The translations under genes were made by a program, and so were the position numbers. Below are positions 1 through 7,482 of a DNA stretch of 59,982 bases, in pieces (position 1 is the stretch's first letter; each line of letters starts with the position of its first letter). A model generated the notes under the pieces. The model saw nothing but the letters and a program-made list of their open reading frames with translations. It was not told the origin of the DNA and ran no database searches. Source of the stretch: Caloramator fervidus (GTDB lineage Bacteria; Bacillota; Clostridia; Clostridiales; Caloramatoraceae); contig NZ_FNUK01000010.1 of the NCBI RefSeq assembly GCF_900108045.1, positions 1-59,982 on the forward strand. The letters are read 5' to 3'.

Positions 1-203
1 TTCTTGTTCTGAATAGGAACGTCTTTAATTTTTTGGGTTCTGTAGTCATGGACTTTAGAAGTAGTAGAGCCACAAGAAGGGCAAACATGAGATTTTTTTT
101 TAGTTTCAACATGAAATTCAACGAAATCATCACCATTTACAATATTTTTTACGAAAACATCTTTTAAATTAAGCAAATTATTGATAAAATTATTCCTAAG
201 CAC
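1..203 (-). CDS. ISL3-family transposase, N-terminal part (runs off the left edge)
   Basis: About 67 codons are visible, read from a GTG at 203. The translation has a CPSCGS zinc-finger motif followed by VHDYRTQKIKDVPI. This is the N-terminal zinc-ribbon signature of ISL3-family (IS204/IS1001/IS1096/IS1165) transposases. An AGGAGG site lies 11 nt before the GTG, a rather long spacing, but no better start is nearby. The DDE catalytic domain lies beyond the window. The start codon and ribosome-binding site lie inside an inverted repeat with the element's own terminus (198-216 with 261-280), which may limit translation. Confidence 0.8.
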   Translation of the reverse strand, partial: MLRNNFINNLLNLKDVFVKNIVNGDDFVEFHVETKKKSHVCPSCGSTTSKVHDYRTQKIKDVPIQNK

Positions 204-280
204 TTTATCAGATGCCTCCTTTCAAAATATTTTGTGGGTTAATTATATTTTAGCAAAGCTGGCATCTGAATAAAGTGCTT
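198..280 (-). repeat. Inverted repeat spanning transposase start and IS terminus
   Basis: The 19 bases at 198-216 are the reverse complement of 261-280 apart from one extra T. Minus-strand RNA would form a 19-bp stem with a single bulge. The inner arm contains the GTG start and the last two bases of the AGGAGG ribosome-binding site. The outer arm is the terminal inverted repeat, so only transcripts entering from outside the IS would contain both arms. Confidence 0.7.
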
Positions 281-297
281 TTTTGTATTTAAAGAAA

Positions 298-330
298 AAA
301 TGTTGAGGTTTATTTACCACCCCAACATTT
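298..330 (-). terminator. Hairpin with T-tract on minus strand
   Basis: AAATGTTGAGGT and ACCCCAACATTT form a 12-bp stem around a 9-nt loop; on the minus strand the one non-Watson-Crick pair is a G-U. On that strand the stem is followed by TTTTTCTTT, so it looks like a terminator facing the insertion sequence. It lies between the IS and the rluB promoter. Confidence 0.5.
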
Positions 331-334
331 ATTA

Positions 335-363
335 TAGAACCTTTTTATGATAAATGATATAAT
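335..363 (+). promoter_or_regulatory. Promoter of rluB (extended -10)
   Basis: A perfect TATAAT at 358-363 is preceded by TGA, giving an extended -10. A weak -35 (TAGAAC) lies 17 nt upstream at 335-340. The position is 37 bp ahead of the rluB start codon. Inferred sigma-A promoter. Confidence 0.45.
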
Positions 364-399
364 TCATAAAAGCAAAAGACTAGTTGCAGAGGTGAAAAA

Positions 400-1104
400 A
401 TGGAAAGAATTCAAAAATATATTGCAAGATGTGGAGTAACTTCAAGAAGGAAGGCTGAAGAATTAGTAAAGCAAGGAAGGGTAAGGGTAAATGGAAATAT
501 AATAAAAGAAATTGTTATGGTTGATCCTCAAAAAGATATTGTTGAAGTTGATGGTAAAATAATAAAGCCTGAAGAAAATAAAGTTTATATAATGCTTAAC
601 AAACCTGTGGGATATGTTACAACTGTTAAAGATGATAGAGGTAGAAAAACAGTTCTTGATTTGGTTAATGTTAAGGAAAGAATTTATCCTGTAGGAAGAC
701 TTGATTATGATACGTCGGGGCTTTTGCTTTTGACTAATGATGGAGATTTTGCATACAAGCTTATGCATCCCTCAAAAGAAGTTGATAAAGTTTATATTGC
801 AGAGATTGAGGGGATTCCTACGCAGGATGAACTTGAAAAATTTAGAAAAGGCCTTAGAATAGAGGATTATATAACTTCTCCAGCAAAAATAGATATTTTA
901 AAAATAAAAGGTAAAAATTCTATAGTAAAAATTGTTATACATGAAGGAAAGAACAGACAAGTAAGAAAAATGTGCGAAAAAATAGGTCATAAGGTTGTAA
1001 GATTAAAGAGGATTCAAATAGGGAATATAAAGCTTGGCGATTTAAAATTAGGACAGTGGCGATATTTAACTAAAGAAGAAATAGATTGGGTAAAGAAATT
1101 ATAA
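400..1104 (+). CDS. rluB: 23S rRNA pseudouridine synthase, RluB/RsuA family
   Basis: This enzyme isomerises a specific uridine in 23S rRNA to pseudouridine. The 234-residue protein has an N-terminal S4 RNA-binding domain (about residues 1-60, including CGVTSRRKAEELVKQGRV) and the catalytic RsuA/RluB/E/F domain. The motif GRLDYDTSGLLLL puts the catalytic aspartate at D102, and the KLMHPSKEVDKVY segment is also typical. Length is normal for the family. An AGAGGTG ribosome-binding site precedes the ATG. It reads toward mnmM with only 14 bp between them, so the two are probably co-transcribed. RluB is chosen over RsuA/RluE/RluF from family resemblance in Firmicutes; the exact target base is inferred. 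Confidence 0.88.
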   Translation: MERIQKYIARCGVTSRRKAEELVKQGRVRVNGNIIKEIVMVDPQKDIVEVDGKIIKPEENKVYIMLNKPVGYVTTVKDDRGRKTVLDLVNVKERIYPVGRLDYDTSGLLLLTNDGDFAYKLMHPSKEVDKVYIAEIEGIPTQDELEKFRKGLRIEDYITSPAKIDILKIKGKNSIVKIVIHEGKNRQVRKMCEKIGHKVVRLKRIQIGNIKLGDLKLGQWRYLTKEEIDWVKKL

Positions 1105-1118
1105 AAGGGGGTTTTAAG

Positions 1119-1700
1119 GTGTATAAAATAGTTTTAAAAGCAACTAGGATGGCTCAAGACATAGTAGAGAAGGTTTTAAAGGAAGATGATTTTGCCGTAG
1201 ATGCTACTTTAGGAAATGGAAATGATACCTTATTTTTAAGCAGTATTTTAAATAAAGGTAAAGTATATTCTTTTGATATACAATCTTATGCTGTAGATAA
1301 GTTTAAAAAAGTCTTAGATGAGAAAAATATAAGAAATGTTATCTTAATTAACGATGGACATGAAAATATTTTAAAATATATAAATGAGCCTATTAAAGTT
1401 GTTATGTTTAATTTAGGATATTTACCAGGGGGAGACCAAAGCATAATTACAAAGCCAGATACTACTTTAAAAGCTTTAGAGGATTCATTAAAAATATTAA
1501 AACCCGGTGGAATTGTTACTATCGTTGTCTATACTGGTCATGTTGGAGGGAAAGAAGAAGAAGTGGCTTTGAAAAACTACATAAAATCATTAGATCCTAA
1601 AGTTTTTTCAGTAATGCAGATTAAATTTGTAAATAGGGATGAAAAAGCTCCGTATTTAATTGTTATTGAAAAGAATGACAGTTGTAATGTAAATAAATAA
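1119..1700 (+). CDS. mnmM: YtqB/MnmM-type SAM-dependent tRNA methyltransferase
   Basis: Class I methyltransferase of 193 residues. Motif I is DATLGNGNDT (residues 28-37), followed by the family block NLGYLPGGDQSIITKP and late motif KILKPGGIVTIVVY. This is the YtqB family (formerly 'rRNA methylase'). The B. subtilis member has been reported as MnmM, which methylates nm5s2U34 to mnm5s2U34 in tRNA; transfer of that function here is by family. The GTG start at 1119 is chosen because GGGGG lies 7 nt before it, giving MYKIVLKATR. The 3' end overlaps the convergent minus-strand gene by 38 bp. Confidence 0.78.
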   Translation: MYKIVLKATRMAQDIVEKVLKEDDFAVDATLGNGNDTLFLSSILNKGKVYSFDIQSYAVDKFKKVLDEKNIRNVILINDGHENILKYINEPIKVVMFNLGYLPGGDQSIITKPDTTLKALEDSLKILKPGGIVTIVVYTGHVGGKEEEVALKNYIKSLDPKVFSVMQIKFVNRDEKAPYLIVIEKNDSCNVNK

Positions 1701-2316
1701 GATATTCTTTGTTTGTGTAAAATTTTAGAACTTTTATTTTTGAAGGTGGATTTATTTTGTTTCCACATTTTAAGCAAACAAAATTTCCATTAAATATATA
1801 GTCGGTATGTTTTTCAATTTTTATGTTGTTAATATATTTTTGCCAACTATTCCAGCCAGTTTTACAAAGTTTTATTCTGTTTTTAGGATCAGCTAAAACC
1901 CAACGTAGTAATTTATGAAAATGAAAGGGATATCTTGTATAATTTATATAATCTTGAGGAACGCCAAGGTTTATGATGTATTCTTTAAATGTATTTTCAA
2001 CTAAGCTTTGCAAAGGATCTGTTATTTTAGTGTTAAAAATTTTAAATCCCTTGTTTGTTAAATAGTTTCTTGTTTTATTAAATATATATCCTCTGCATAT
2101 ATTAATTTCTTCATTTTTATTTATGTTAAGTTTTTTTATACCATTTTCAACTATTTTAATGCAGTAATCTTCAAATTTTTTTTCTTGAAAGTGTGGATAT
2201 TGAAAATATTTTATAGGAATAATGTCATAATAATATTCAAGGGTTGATGTTCTAATTATACCTATTAATGTTCCTCCTACTAAACTTCCACTGCCAGCAT
2301 CGTCTATTTGTATCAT
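1663..2316 (-). CDS. Conserved hypothetical protein with IDDAGSGSLVGG N-terminus
   Basis: I do not recognise a named family. The 217-residue protein begins MIQIDDAGSGSLVGGTLIG. This glycine- and aspartate-rich start resembles the first strand of RNase H-like or phosphohydrolase folds, but that is only a resemblance. The C-terminal third has a CLKCGN pair and later H and C residues (HYNCHSFQ) that could form a zinc site. ATG at 2316 is preferred over the ATG at 2322 because AAGGAG then has normal spacing. It is divergent from surE by about 56 bp and its tail overlaps mnmM, an unusual convergent overlap. No signal peptide or membrane segment is seen. Confidence 0.6.
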   Translation of the reverse strand: MIQIDDAGSGSLVGGTLIGIIRTSTLEYYYDIIPIKYFQYPHFQEKKFEDYCIKIVENGIKKLNINKNEEINICRGYIFNKTRNYLTNKGFKIFNTKITDPLQSLVENTFKEYIINLGVPQDYINYTRYPFHFHKLLRWVLADPKNRIKLCKTGWNSWQKYINNIKIEKHTDYIFNGNFVCLKCGNKINPPSKIKVLKFYTNKEYLIYLHYNCHSFQ

Positions 2317-2372
2317 CTTCATGCTCCTTTCTTTCTTTTTATATTTAATATTTCCATAAAAGGAGGTATTTT

Positions 2373-3134
2373 ATGAGAATTCTTATATCAAATGATGATG
2401 GGATTTATGCAAAAGGTATTTATTATTTAGCAAAAGAGTTAGAAAAAGATCATGAATGTATAATAGTGGCTCCAGATAAACAAAGAAGTGCAGCAGGTCA
2501 TGCTATTACATTACACAGACCTATAACGGTTAAAAAAGTTAAACTTGAAGGAATTAAGAGTATAGCATATAGTGTTGATGGTAAACCCGCAGATTGCGTT
2601 AAGGTTGCCATAGAAAAGCTTTTAGAAGATAAAATAGATATGATAATTTCAGGAATAAACAACGGTTTTAATTTAGGAACAGATGTAATATATTCAGGGA
2701 CAGTATCAGCAGCTGTAGAAGGAGCTATATATAAGATACCTTCTATTGCAGTCTCTGTTGATTTTAATGCAGATGATGAGTATTACAAAAGGGCAGCTAG
2801 ACATGTAAAGAAGATAGCTGAAACTTCATATTCTAAACTAAAAAATGATGTTGTGTTAAATATTAATGTTCCAAAGGAGGATATAAAAGGAATAAAGGTT
2901 TGTAGCTTAGGAAACAGGATTTATGTAAATGCTTATATAGAGGAAGAAACAGGTAATGAAGGTGAAAGAAAGTTTCAACTTGCTGGAGAAGTTAAAGACT
3001 TTGATGATGTTGACACTGATGTATTTTATATAAAAAATGGATATATAACTGTAACACCTTTACACTATGATTTGACTAATTTTAACATAATAAATGAGGT
3101 TAATTTATGGCTGACAAAGGAGGTTATTTTATGA
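2373..3134 (+). CDS. surE: 5'/3'-nucleotidase SurE
   Basis: SurE is a metal-dependent survival-protein phosphatase that hydrolyses nucleoside monophosphates. The 253-residue protein opens with MRILISNDDGIYAKGI, where D8 and D9 bind the metal. It also has the conserved APDKQRSAAGHAIT and SGINNGFNLGTDVIYSGTVSAA blocks. Length is typical. An AAAGGAGG site sits 8 nt before the ATG. The stop codon overlaps the next gene's start in an ATGA, so translation is coupled to the small DUF4264 protein. Confidence 0.93.
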   Translation: MRILISNDDGIYAKGIYYLAKELEKDHECIIVAPDKQRSAAGHAITLHRPITVKKVKLEGIKSIAYSVDGKPADCVKVAIEKLLEDKIDMIISGINNGFNLGTDVIYSGTVSAAVEGAIYKIPSIAVSVDFNADDEYYKRAARHVKKIAETSYSKLKNDVVLNINVPKEDIKGIKVCSLGNRIYVNAYIEEETGNEGERKFQLAGEVKDFDDVDTDVFYIKNGYITVTPLHYDLTNFNIINEVNLWLTKEVIL

Positions 3135-3334
3135 AAAAAATGCATGAAGACCTACACTTGATTGCATTAATGGAATTTAAAAGTTATGATGAGATGTATA
3201 AAGTGGTTGACTTTTTGAATAAGAATTTGAAGAAATATGGATTAATATTTGGTTTAACCAGAAAAGATGGAAAGGATACTATCTCTATATATGATGCCGA
3301 ATATACAAATTATGAACAAAATACCGAAAAATGA
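3131..3334 (+). CDS. YpmA-like DUF4264 protein
   Basis: Small protein of 67 residues. The core YKVVDFLNKNLKKYGLIFGLTRKDGKDTISIYDAE matches what I recall of the YpmA/DUF4264 family of Firmicutes, whose function is unknown. The ATG at 3131 overlaps the surE stop codon by 4 bp and has AAAGGAGG 8 nt upstream inside surE, so it is translationally coupled to surE. No cysteines or membrane segments are present. Family assignment is from memory of the motif and is moderately certain. Confidence 0.65.
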   Translation: MKKMHEDLHLIALMEFKSYDEMYKVVDFLNKNLKKYGLIFGLTRKDGKDTISIYDAEYTNYEQNTEK

Positions 3335-3342
3335 AGGATATA

Positions 3343-3371
3343 TTGCAAATTTTGAAATTTAATGATAAAAT
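3343..3371 (+). promoter_or_regulatory. Candidate promoter of the RpiR-type regulator
   Basis: TTGCAA at 3343-3348 and TAAAAT at 3366-3371 are separated by 17 nt. A palindrome at 3388-3407 lies just downstream, where an operator would block initiation or early elongation. Confidence 0.4.
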
Positions 3372-3387
3372 ATAATTGATTTTTAGA

Positions 3388-3407
3388 AAATTGCAATACT
3401 GCAATTT
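3388..3407. promoter_or_regulatory. Palindromic operator AAATTGCA-N4-TGCAATTT
   Basis: A perfect 8-bp inverted repeat with a 4-nt spacer lies 20 bp before the start of the RpiR-type regulator. A related TTGCAAATTT half-site overlaps the upstream -35 at 3343. Autoregulation by the downstream protein is the simplest reading, but this is inferred. Confidence 0.5.
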
Positions 3408-3427
3408 ACAAAGAAAAGGGGTAGAAT

Positions 3428-4306
3428 ATGGAAGGGAATAGACAGGATTTGATAAAGATAATTCAAATGAAGTTTCCAAGGTTAAGCAAGGGGCAAAAGA
3501 TAATAGCAGAATATATTTTAAAGCATTATGATAAGGCTGCTTTTATGACAGCTGCAAAGCTTGGACAAACAGTTGGTGTAAGTGAATCTACTGTTGTTAG
3601 ATTTGCTAATGAATTAGGGTTTAGTGGATATCCAAGTCTTCAAAAAGAGTTACAGGAGCTTATAAAGACAAAGCTCACCTCTGTTCAAAGAATTGAAATT
3701 ACTAATGAACTTATTGACGAGGAAAATCCTTTAAAAAGCGTATTAAAAGCTGATATAGAGAATATCAGGGTTACCTTGGAAAAAATAAATCAAAATACCT
3801 TTGATGAGGTAGTAAGTGAAATTTTAAAAGCTAATAGAATATATATAGTAGGTTTCAGAAGCTCTCAGGCTTTAGTTGAGTTTATGGGATTTTATTTAAA
3901 TTTAATTTTAGATAATGTAAGAGTAATTTCAAGGGGCGTAAGTGATGTATTTGAGCAACTTTTAAGAGTAGGAGAAGGGGATTTAGTTATAGGAATATCT
4001 TTTCCTAGATATTCTTTAAGAACCATAGATGCCTTAAAATTTGCGAAAGATAGAAATGCAAAGGTTGTTGCTATTACTGATAGTCTTCTTTCTCCTTTAG
4101 CAGCCCATGCAGATTACACGCTAATAGCTCAAAGTAATATGGTATCTTTTGTTGATTCATTAGTTGCTCCACTAAGTCTTATTAATGCTTTAATAGTTGC
4201 TGTTGGAGTTAAACAAAAGGATGTTATCTCTGAAACATTTAAGACATTAGAAAATATATGGGAAGAATATAATGTTTATGGTGGCCGTTCAAAGAATTAT
4301 GATTAA
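3428..4306 (+). CDS. MurR/RpiR-family transcriptional regulator (HTH plus SIS)
   Basis: The 292-residue protein has an N-terminal RpiR helix-turn-helix (residues 1-80, including KLGQTVGVSESTVVRFANELGFSGY). It also has a SIS sugar-phosphate-binding domain (about 120-260, including IYIVGFRSSQALVEFMGFY and GDLVIGISFPRYSLRT). RpiR proteins usually control sugar or amino-sugar genes in response to a phosphosugar. No sugar operon is adjacent, and gdhA follows 151 bp downstream with its own promoter, so the target genes are unknown. A palindrome just before the gene suggests autoregulation. Confidence 0.85.
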   Translation: MEGNRQDLIKIIQMKFPRLSKGQKIIAEYILKHYDKAAFMTAAKLGQTVGVSESTVVRFANELGFSGYPSLQKELQELIKTKLTSVQRIEITNELIDEENPLKSVLKADIENIRVTLEKINQNTFDEVVSEILKANRIYIVGFRSSQALVEFMGFYLNLILDNVRVISRGVSDVFEQLLRVGEGDLVIGISFPRYSLRTIDALKFAKDRNAKVVAITDSLLSPLAAHADYTLIAQSNMVSFVDSLVAPLSLINALIVAVGVKQKDVISETFKTLENIWEEYNVYGGRSKNYD

Positions 4307-4394
4307 TATTTTTGAGATTTTTCAAAAAATAATAAAAAAAGTATGATTTATTTAAAAAATTTATGATAATTATGAAATATATTATTTTTTTGAC

Positions 4395-4423
4395 TTGAAT
4401 TTTTGCAAGAAATCATGCATAAT
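4395..4423 (+). promoter_or_regulatory. Candidate gdhA promoter
   Basis: TTGAAT (4395-4400) and CATAAT (4418-4423) are separated by 17 nt, 34 bp ahead of the gdhA start. The 150-bp gap is otherwise very AT-rich and shows no riboswitch-like structure. Confidence 0.4.
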
Positions 4424-4457
4424 GGTAGTGTAAGGTTTATTAAGGGGGGTTTTATTA

Positions 4458-5708
4458 ATGGCAAAGGAAAATTTAAACCCATTTGAGAATGCCCAGAGAC
4501 AATTAAAGGAGGCATGTGATAAGCTAAATATTGATCCAGCAGTATATGAAATTTTAAAGGAACCTCTAAGAGTTCTTGAAGTTTCAATTCCTGTTAAGAT
4601 GGATGATGGAACAATAAAGGTATTTAAGGGATATCGTTCTCAACACAATGATGCAGTAGGTCCAACAAAAGGTGGAATTAGATTCCATCCGAATGTAACA
4701 ATGGATGAAGTTAAAGCATTATCATTATGGATGACTTTCAAATGTGCAGTTGTAGGAATTCCATATGGTGGAGGAAAAGGTGGAGTTATAGTTGATCCAA
4801 AAACATTATCACAAGGTGAATTAGAAAGATTAAGCAGAGGATATATTCAAGCTATACATAAGTTAATAGGTGAAAAGGTAGATATACCTGCTCCAGATGT
4901 TAATACTAATGGACAAATTATGGCTTGGATGGTAGATGAATATAATAAACTAGTTGGTCATAGTGCTGTTGGAGTGTTGACAGGAAAGCCAATTGAATTT
5001 GGAGGTTCATTAGGAAGAACAGCTGCAACTGGTTTTGGTGTTGCAGTAACAGCAAGAGAAGCTTGCAGAGTGATGGGAATAGATATAAGCAAGGCAACTG
5101 CTGCTATTCAAGGATTTGGTAACGTTGGAAGTTATTCAGCATTGAATTTAAATAGATTTGGTGCAAAGGTAGTAGCAGTAGCTGAATGGAATGGAATTAT
5201 TTATAAAGAAGATGGAATTGATGCTAAAGAATTGATGGAATATGTTAAGGCTAATAAGACAATACTTGGTTTCCCAGGAGCTAAAGAAATTACTCCTGAA
5301 GAATTCTGGTCATTAAATGTTGATATTCTTGTTCCAGCAGCACTAGAAAATGTTATAACTACAGAAAATGCTCACTTGATTAATGCTAAGATAATTGTAG
5401 AAGGTGCTAATGGTCCTGTAACTCCAGATGCTGATAAGATATTAGAAGAAAAGGGAATATTGGTAGTTCCAGATATATTAGCAAATGCTGGTGGAGTTAC
5501 TGTATCATACTTTGAATGGGTTCAAAACTTAATGGGATATTATTGGAGCGAAAAAGAGGTTGAAGAAAAAGAAGAAGATCTTATGGTTAGAGCATTTAAT
5601 GCTATTTGGGACATTAAGCAACAATACAATGTTTCAATGAGAAATGCTGCTTACATGCATTCAGTAAAGAGAGTAGCAGCAGCAATGAAGGCAAGAGGTT
5701 GGTATTAA
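4458..5708 (+). CDS. gdhA: NAD(P)-glutamate dehydrogenase
   Basis: Interconverts glutamate with 2-oxoglutarate and ammonia in the cytoplasm, a central step in amino-acid fermentation. The 416-residue protein is the usual size for the hexameric bacterial and archaeal type. The Glu/Leu/Phe/Val dehydrogenase signature is intact: PTKGGIRFHP, then the catalytic-lysine block PYGGGKGGV. A C-terminal Rossmann domain follows (IQGFGNVGSYSA). A strong AAGGGGGG ribosome-binding site is present. It is monocistronic: a promoter lies upstream and a strong terminator at 5725-5762. Coenzyme preference (NAD or NADP) cannot be read reliably. Confidence 0.93.
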   Translation: MAKENLNPFENAQRQLKEACDKLNIDPAVYEILKEPLRVLEVSIPVKMDDGTIKVFKGYRSQHNDAVGPTKGGIRFHPNVTMDEVKALSLWMTFKCAVVGIPYGGGKGGVIVDPKTLSQGELERLSRGYIQAIHKLIGEKVDIPAPDVNTNGQIMAWMVDEYNKLVGHSAVGVLTGKPIEFGGSLGRTAATGFGVAVTAREACRVMGIDISKATAAIQGFGNVGSYSALNLNRFGAKVVAVAEWNGIIYKEDGIDAKELMEYVKANKTILGFPGAKEITPEEFWSLNVDILVPAALENVITTENAHLINAKIIVEGANGPVTPDADKILEEKGILVVPDILANAGGVTVSYFEWVQNLMGYYWSEKEVEEKEEDLMVRAFNAIWDIKQQYNVSMRNAAYMHSVKRVAAAMKARGWY

Positions 5709-5724
5709 AATTAATTTTTGAAGT

Positions 5725-5762
5725 AAACTATCCTAATGCAACATGCATTAGGATAGTTTTTT
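5725..5762 (+). terminator. Intrinsic terminator after gdhA
   Basis: AACTATCCTAATGCA pairs with its complement across a very short loop, followed by TTTTTTG. About 15 bp of perfect stem. Confidence 0.85.
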
Positions 5763-5792
5763 GTCTTATTATGTAATGTTTGTTTGGGTAAA

Positions 5793-5804
5793 ATATGTTA
5801 TAAT
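5793..5804 (+). promoter_or_regulatory. Extended -10 promoter for the flavoprotein operon
   Basis: TGTTATAAT (5796-5804) is a perfect extended -10. No good -35 is visible 17 nt upstream. It lies 36 bp ahead of the start codon. Confidence 0.4.
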
Positions 5805-5840
5805 AAACAAGGTTTATTAATTTAATCTAAGGAGGGTAAT

Positions 5841-7064
5841 ATGAAAAAAGTAATAGTTGTTGGTGGCGGAGCATCTGGAATGATGGCTGCGATAATTGCT
5901 GCAAAATATGGCAAACAAGTTTTGCTGATAGAAAAAAATGATAGGCTAGGAAAAAAGATACTTATAACGGGAAAAGGTAGATGCAATGTTACAACAAGTA
6001 AAGGCATAGAGGACATAATACAAAATATACCTGGAAATGGCAAGTTTATGTATAAAGCATTAAATACTTTTTCAAATTTTGATTTAATTAATATGATAGA
6101 GAAAAAAGGGGTTAAGCTTAAGATAGAACGAGGTGATAGAGTTTTTCCTGAAAGCGATAAATCAATTGATATTGTAAAAGCATTTGAAGGTTATCTTAAA
6201 GATTATAAAGTAAAAATTATGTTAAATACAAAGGTAACAGATATTTTAGTTGAAAATAATAAAGTAATTGGAGTTGAAATAAATAATAAAGAAAGGTTAT
6301 ATTCTGATGTTGTAATTTTAGCAACTGGAGGTGCATCATATCCTGGAACAGGCTCTAGTGGAGATGGATATAAGTTTGCTAAAAAATTAGGTCACACTAT
6401 AATAGACCTTAAACCTTCCCTAGTTCCATTAATAACCAAAGAAGAATGGATTAAGGAACTTATGGGACTTACTTTAAAAAATGTTGCTATAAAGGTTAAA
6501 CATAGAAGCAAAGTTATATATGAAGATTTTGGTGAGATGCTTTTTACTCATTTTGGCATATCAGGACCTATAGTGTTATCAGCAAGCAGAAGCATAGTGG
6601 ATGTTTTACCTTCTGAAGTTGATTTTTACATAGATTTAAAACCTGCGTTAACTCGTGAAGAGCTTAATAAAAGAGTACTTAGAGATTTTGAAAAGTTTAT
6701 TAATAAGGATTTTAAAAATTCACTAGATGAGCTTTTGCCAAAAAAATTAATACCTGTTGTTGTAAAATTATCTGGAATTGAGCCAAATAAAAAAGTTCAT
6801 TCAATTACAAAACAAGAAAGATTAAATCTTGTTAATCTTTTAAAGGAATTTAAATTAACAGTTATAGGAACAAGACCAATAGAAGAAGCTATTGTAACAA
6901 GGGGAGGAGTTTCTGTAAAAGAGGTTAATCCTCAAACTATGGAGTCGAAAATAGTAAAGGATTTATATATAACTGGTGAATTATTAGATGTTGATGCTTA
7001 TACAGGAGGTTTTAATTTACAGATTGCCTTTTCAACTGGATATTGCGCAGGATATTTTTGTTAG
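5841..7064 (+). CDS. HI0933/YhiN-family (BaiN-like) NAD(P)/FAD-dependent oxidoreductase
   Basis: Flavoprotein of 407 residues. The N-terminal FAD-binding Rossmann motif VVGGGASGMMAA is followed by GKKILITGKGRCNVTT, a block specific to this family. The ATGGASYPGTGSSGDGY stretch and the C-terminal GELLDVDAYTGGFNLQIAFSTG flavin-binding signature are also present. The physiological substrate of this widespread family is mostly unknown; BaiN relatives in gut clostridia reduce bile-acid intermediates. It probably leads an operon with aroH, cmk, plsC and ispH/S1. The stop codon overlaps the aroH ribosome-binding site. Confidence 0.87.
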   Translation: MKKVIVVGGGASGMMAAIIAAKYGKQVLLIEKNDRLGKKILITGKGRCNVTTSKGIEDIIQNIPGNGKFMYKALNTFSNFDLINMIEKKGVKLKIERGDRVFPESDKSIDIVKAFEGYLKDYKVKIMLNTKVTDILVENNKVIGVEINNKERLYSDVVILATGGASYPGTGSSGDGYKFAKKLGHTIIDLKPSLVPLITKEEWIKELMGLTLKNVAIKVKHRSKVIYEDFGEMLFTHFGISGPIVLSASRSIVDVLPSEVDFYIDLKPALTREELNKRVLRDFEKFINKDFKNSLDELLPKKLIPVVVKLSGIEPNKKVHSITKQERLNLVNLLKEFKLTVIGTRPIEEAIVTRGGVSVKEVNPQTMESKIVKDLYITGELLDVDAYTGGFNLQIAFSTGYCAGYFC

Positions 7065-7075
7065 GAGTGATGCTT

Positions 7076-7438
7076 GTGTTTTCTATAAGAGGAGCGATAA
7101 CTGTTGATAAAGATACAAAAGAAGATATTTTTGAAGCTACCAAAGAACTATTTAAAAAGATAGTAGAGTTAAATGACCTAAATATAGAGGATATCGTATG
7201 TATTATATTTTCAGTAACAAAAGATTTAAAAAGCGCATATCCTGCAGAAGCTATAAGACAGATGGGAATTACTTATGCTTCTTTGATGTGCCTTCAGGAG
7301 ATGTTTGTAGAAAATAGTTTATCAAGATGTATTAGAGTATTAATTTTGGTTAATGGTGATAAAAAACAAAATGAGGTAAAAAATGTTTATCTTAAAGGTG
7401 CAGTTAATTTAAGACCTGAATTTAGTGAAGGAATTTAA
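7076..7438 (+). CDS. aroH: Chorismate mutase, AroH type
   Basis: Converts chorismate to prephenate for phenylalanine and tyrosine synthesis. The 120-residue trimeric AroH-type enzyme has the IRGAITVDKDT start, SVTKDLKSAYPAEAIRQMG, then CIRVLILVN and VYLKGAVNLRPE. These include the arginine and glutamate active-site positions of the B. subtilis enzyme. GTG at 7076 is preferred over ATG at 7070 because AGGAGTG then has 7-nt spacing. No other aromatic-pathway genes are adjacent; the aroH-cmk pairing is common in Clostridia. Confidence 0.87.
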   Translation: MFSIRGAITVDKDTKEDIFEATKELFKKIVELNDLNIEDIVCIIFSVTKDLKSAYPAEAIRQMGITYASLMCLQEMFVENSLSRCIRVLILVNGDKKQNEVKNVYLKGAVNLRPEFSEGI

Positions 7439-7482
7439 GAAAATGTATAGAAATATAATAATATTTAAAAGGGGAGTTGCAT

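Larger units (their letters stand above)
1..282 (-). mobile_element. ISL3-like insertion sequence, transposase-start end (partial)
   Basis: The left edge holds the 5' end of an ISL3-like transposase on the minus strand, preceded by a terminal repeat at about 251-282. Read on the minus strand, this repeat contains TTATTCAGATGCC, then GC and TTGCTAA. The same elements occur at 59670-59700 at the end of a second element, which identifies them as terminal inverted repeats of one IS type. The outer boundary near 282 is inferred from that comparison. No target duplication can be read because the other end is outside the window. Confidence 0.75.

Noticed and set aside
463-768. 101-codon minus-strand ORF inside rluB
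   Set aside because: Asparagine- and isoleucine-rich translation typical of antisense AT-rich DNA, with no start signal.
4307-4457. Possible riboswitch before gdhA
   Set aside because: The region is nearly pure A/T with a promoter. No conserved stem set or terminator/antiterminator pair can be drawn.
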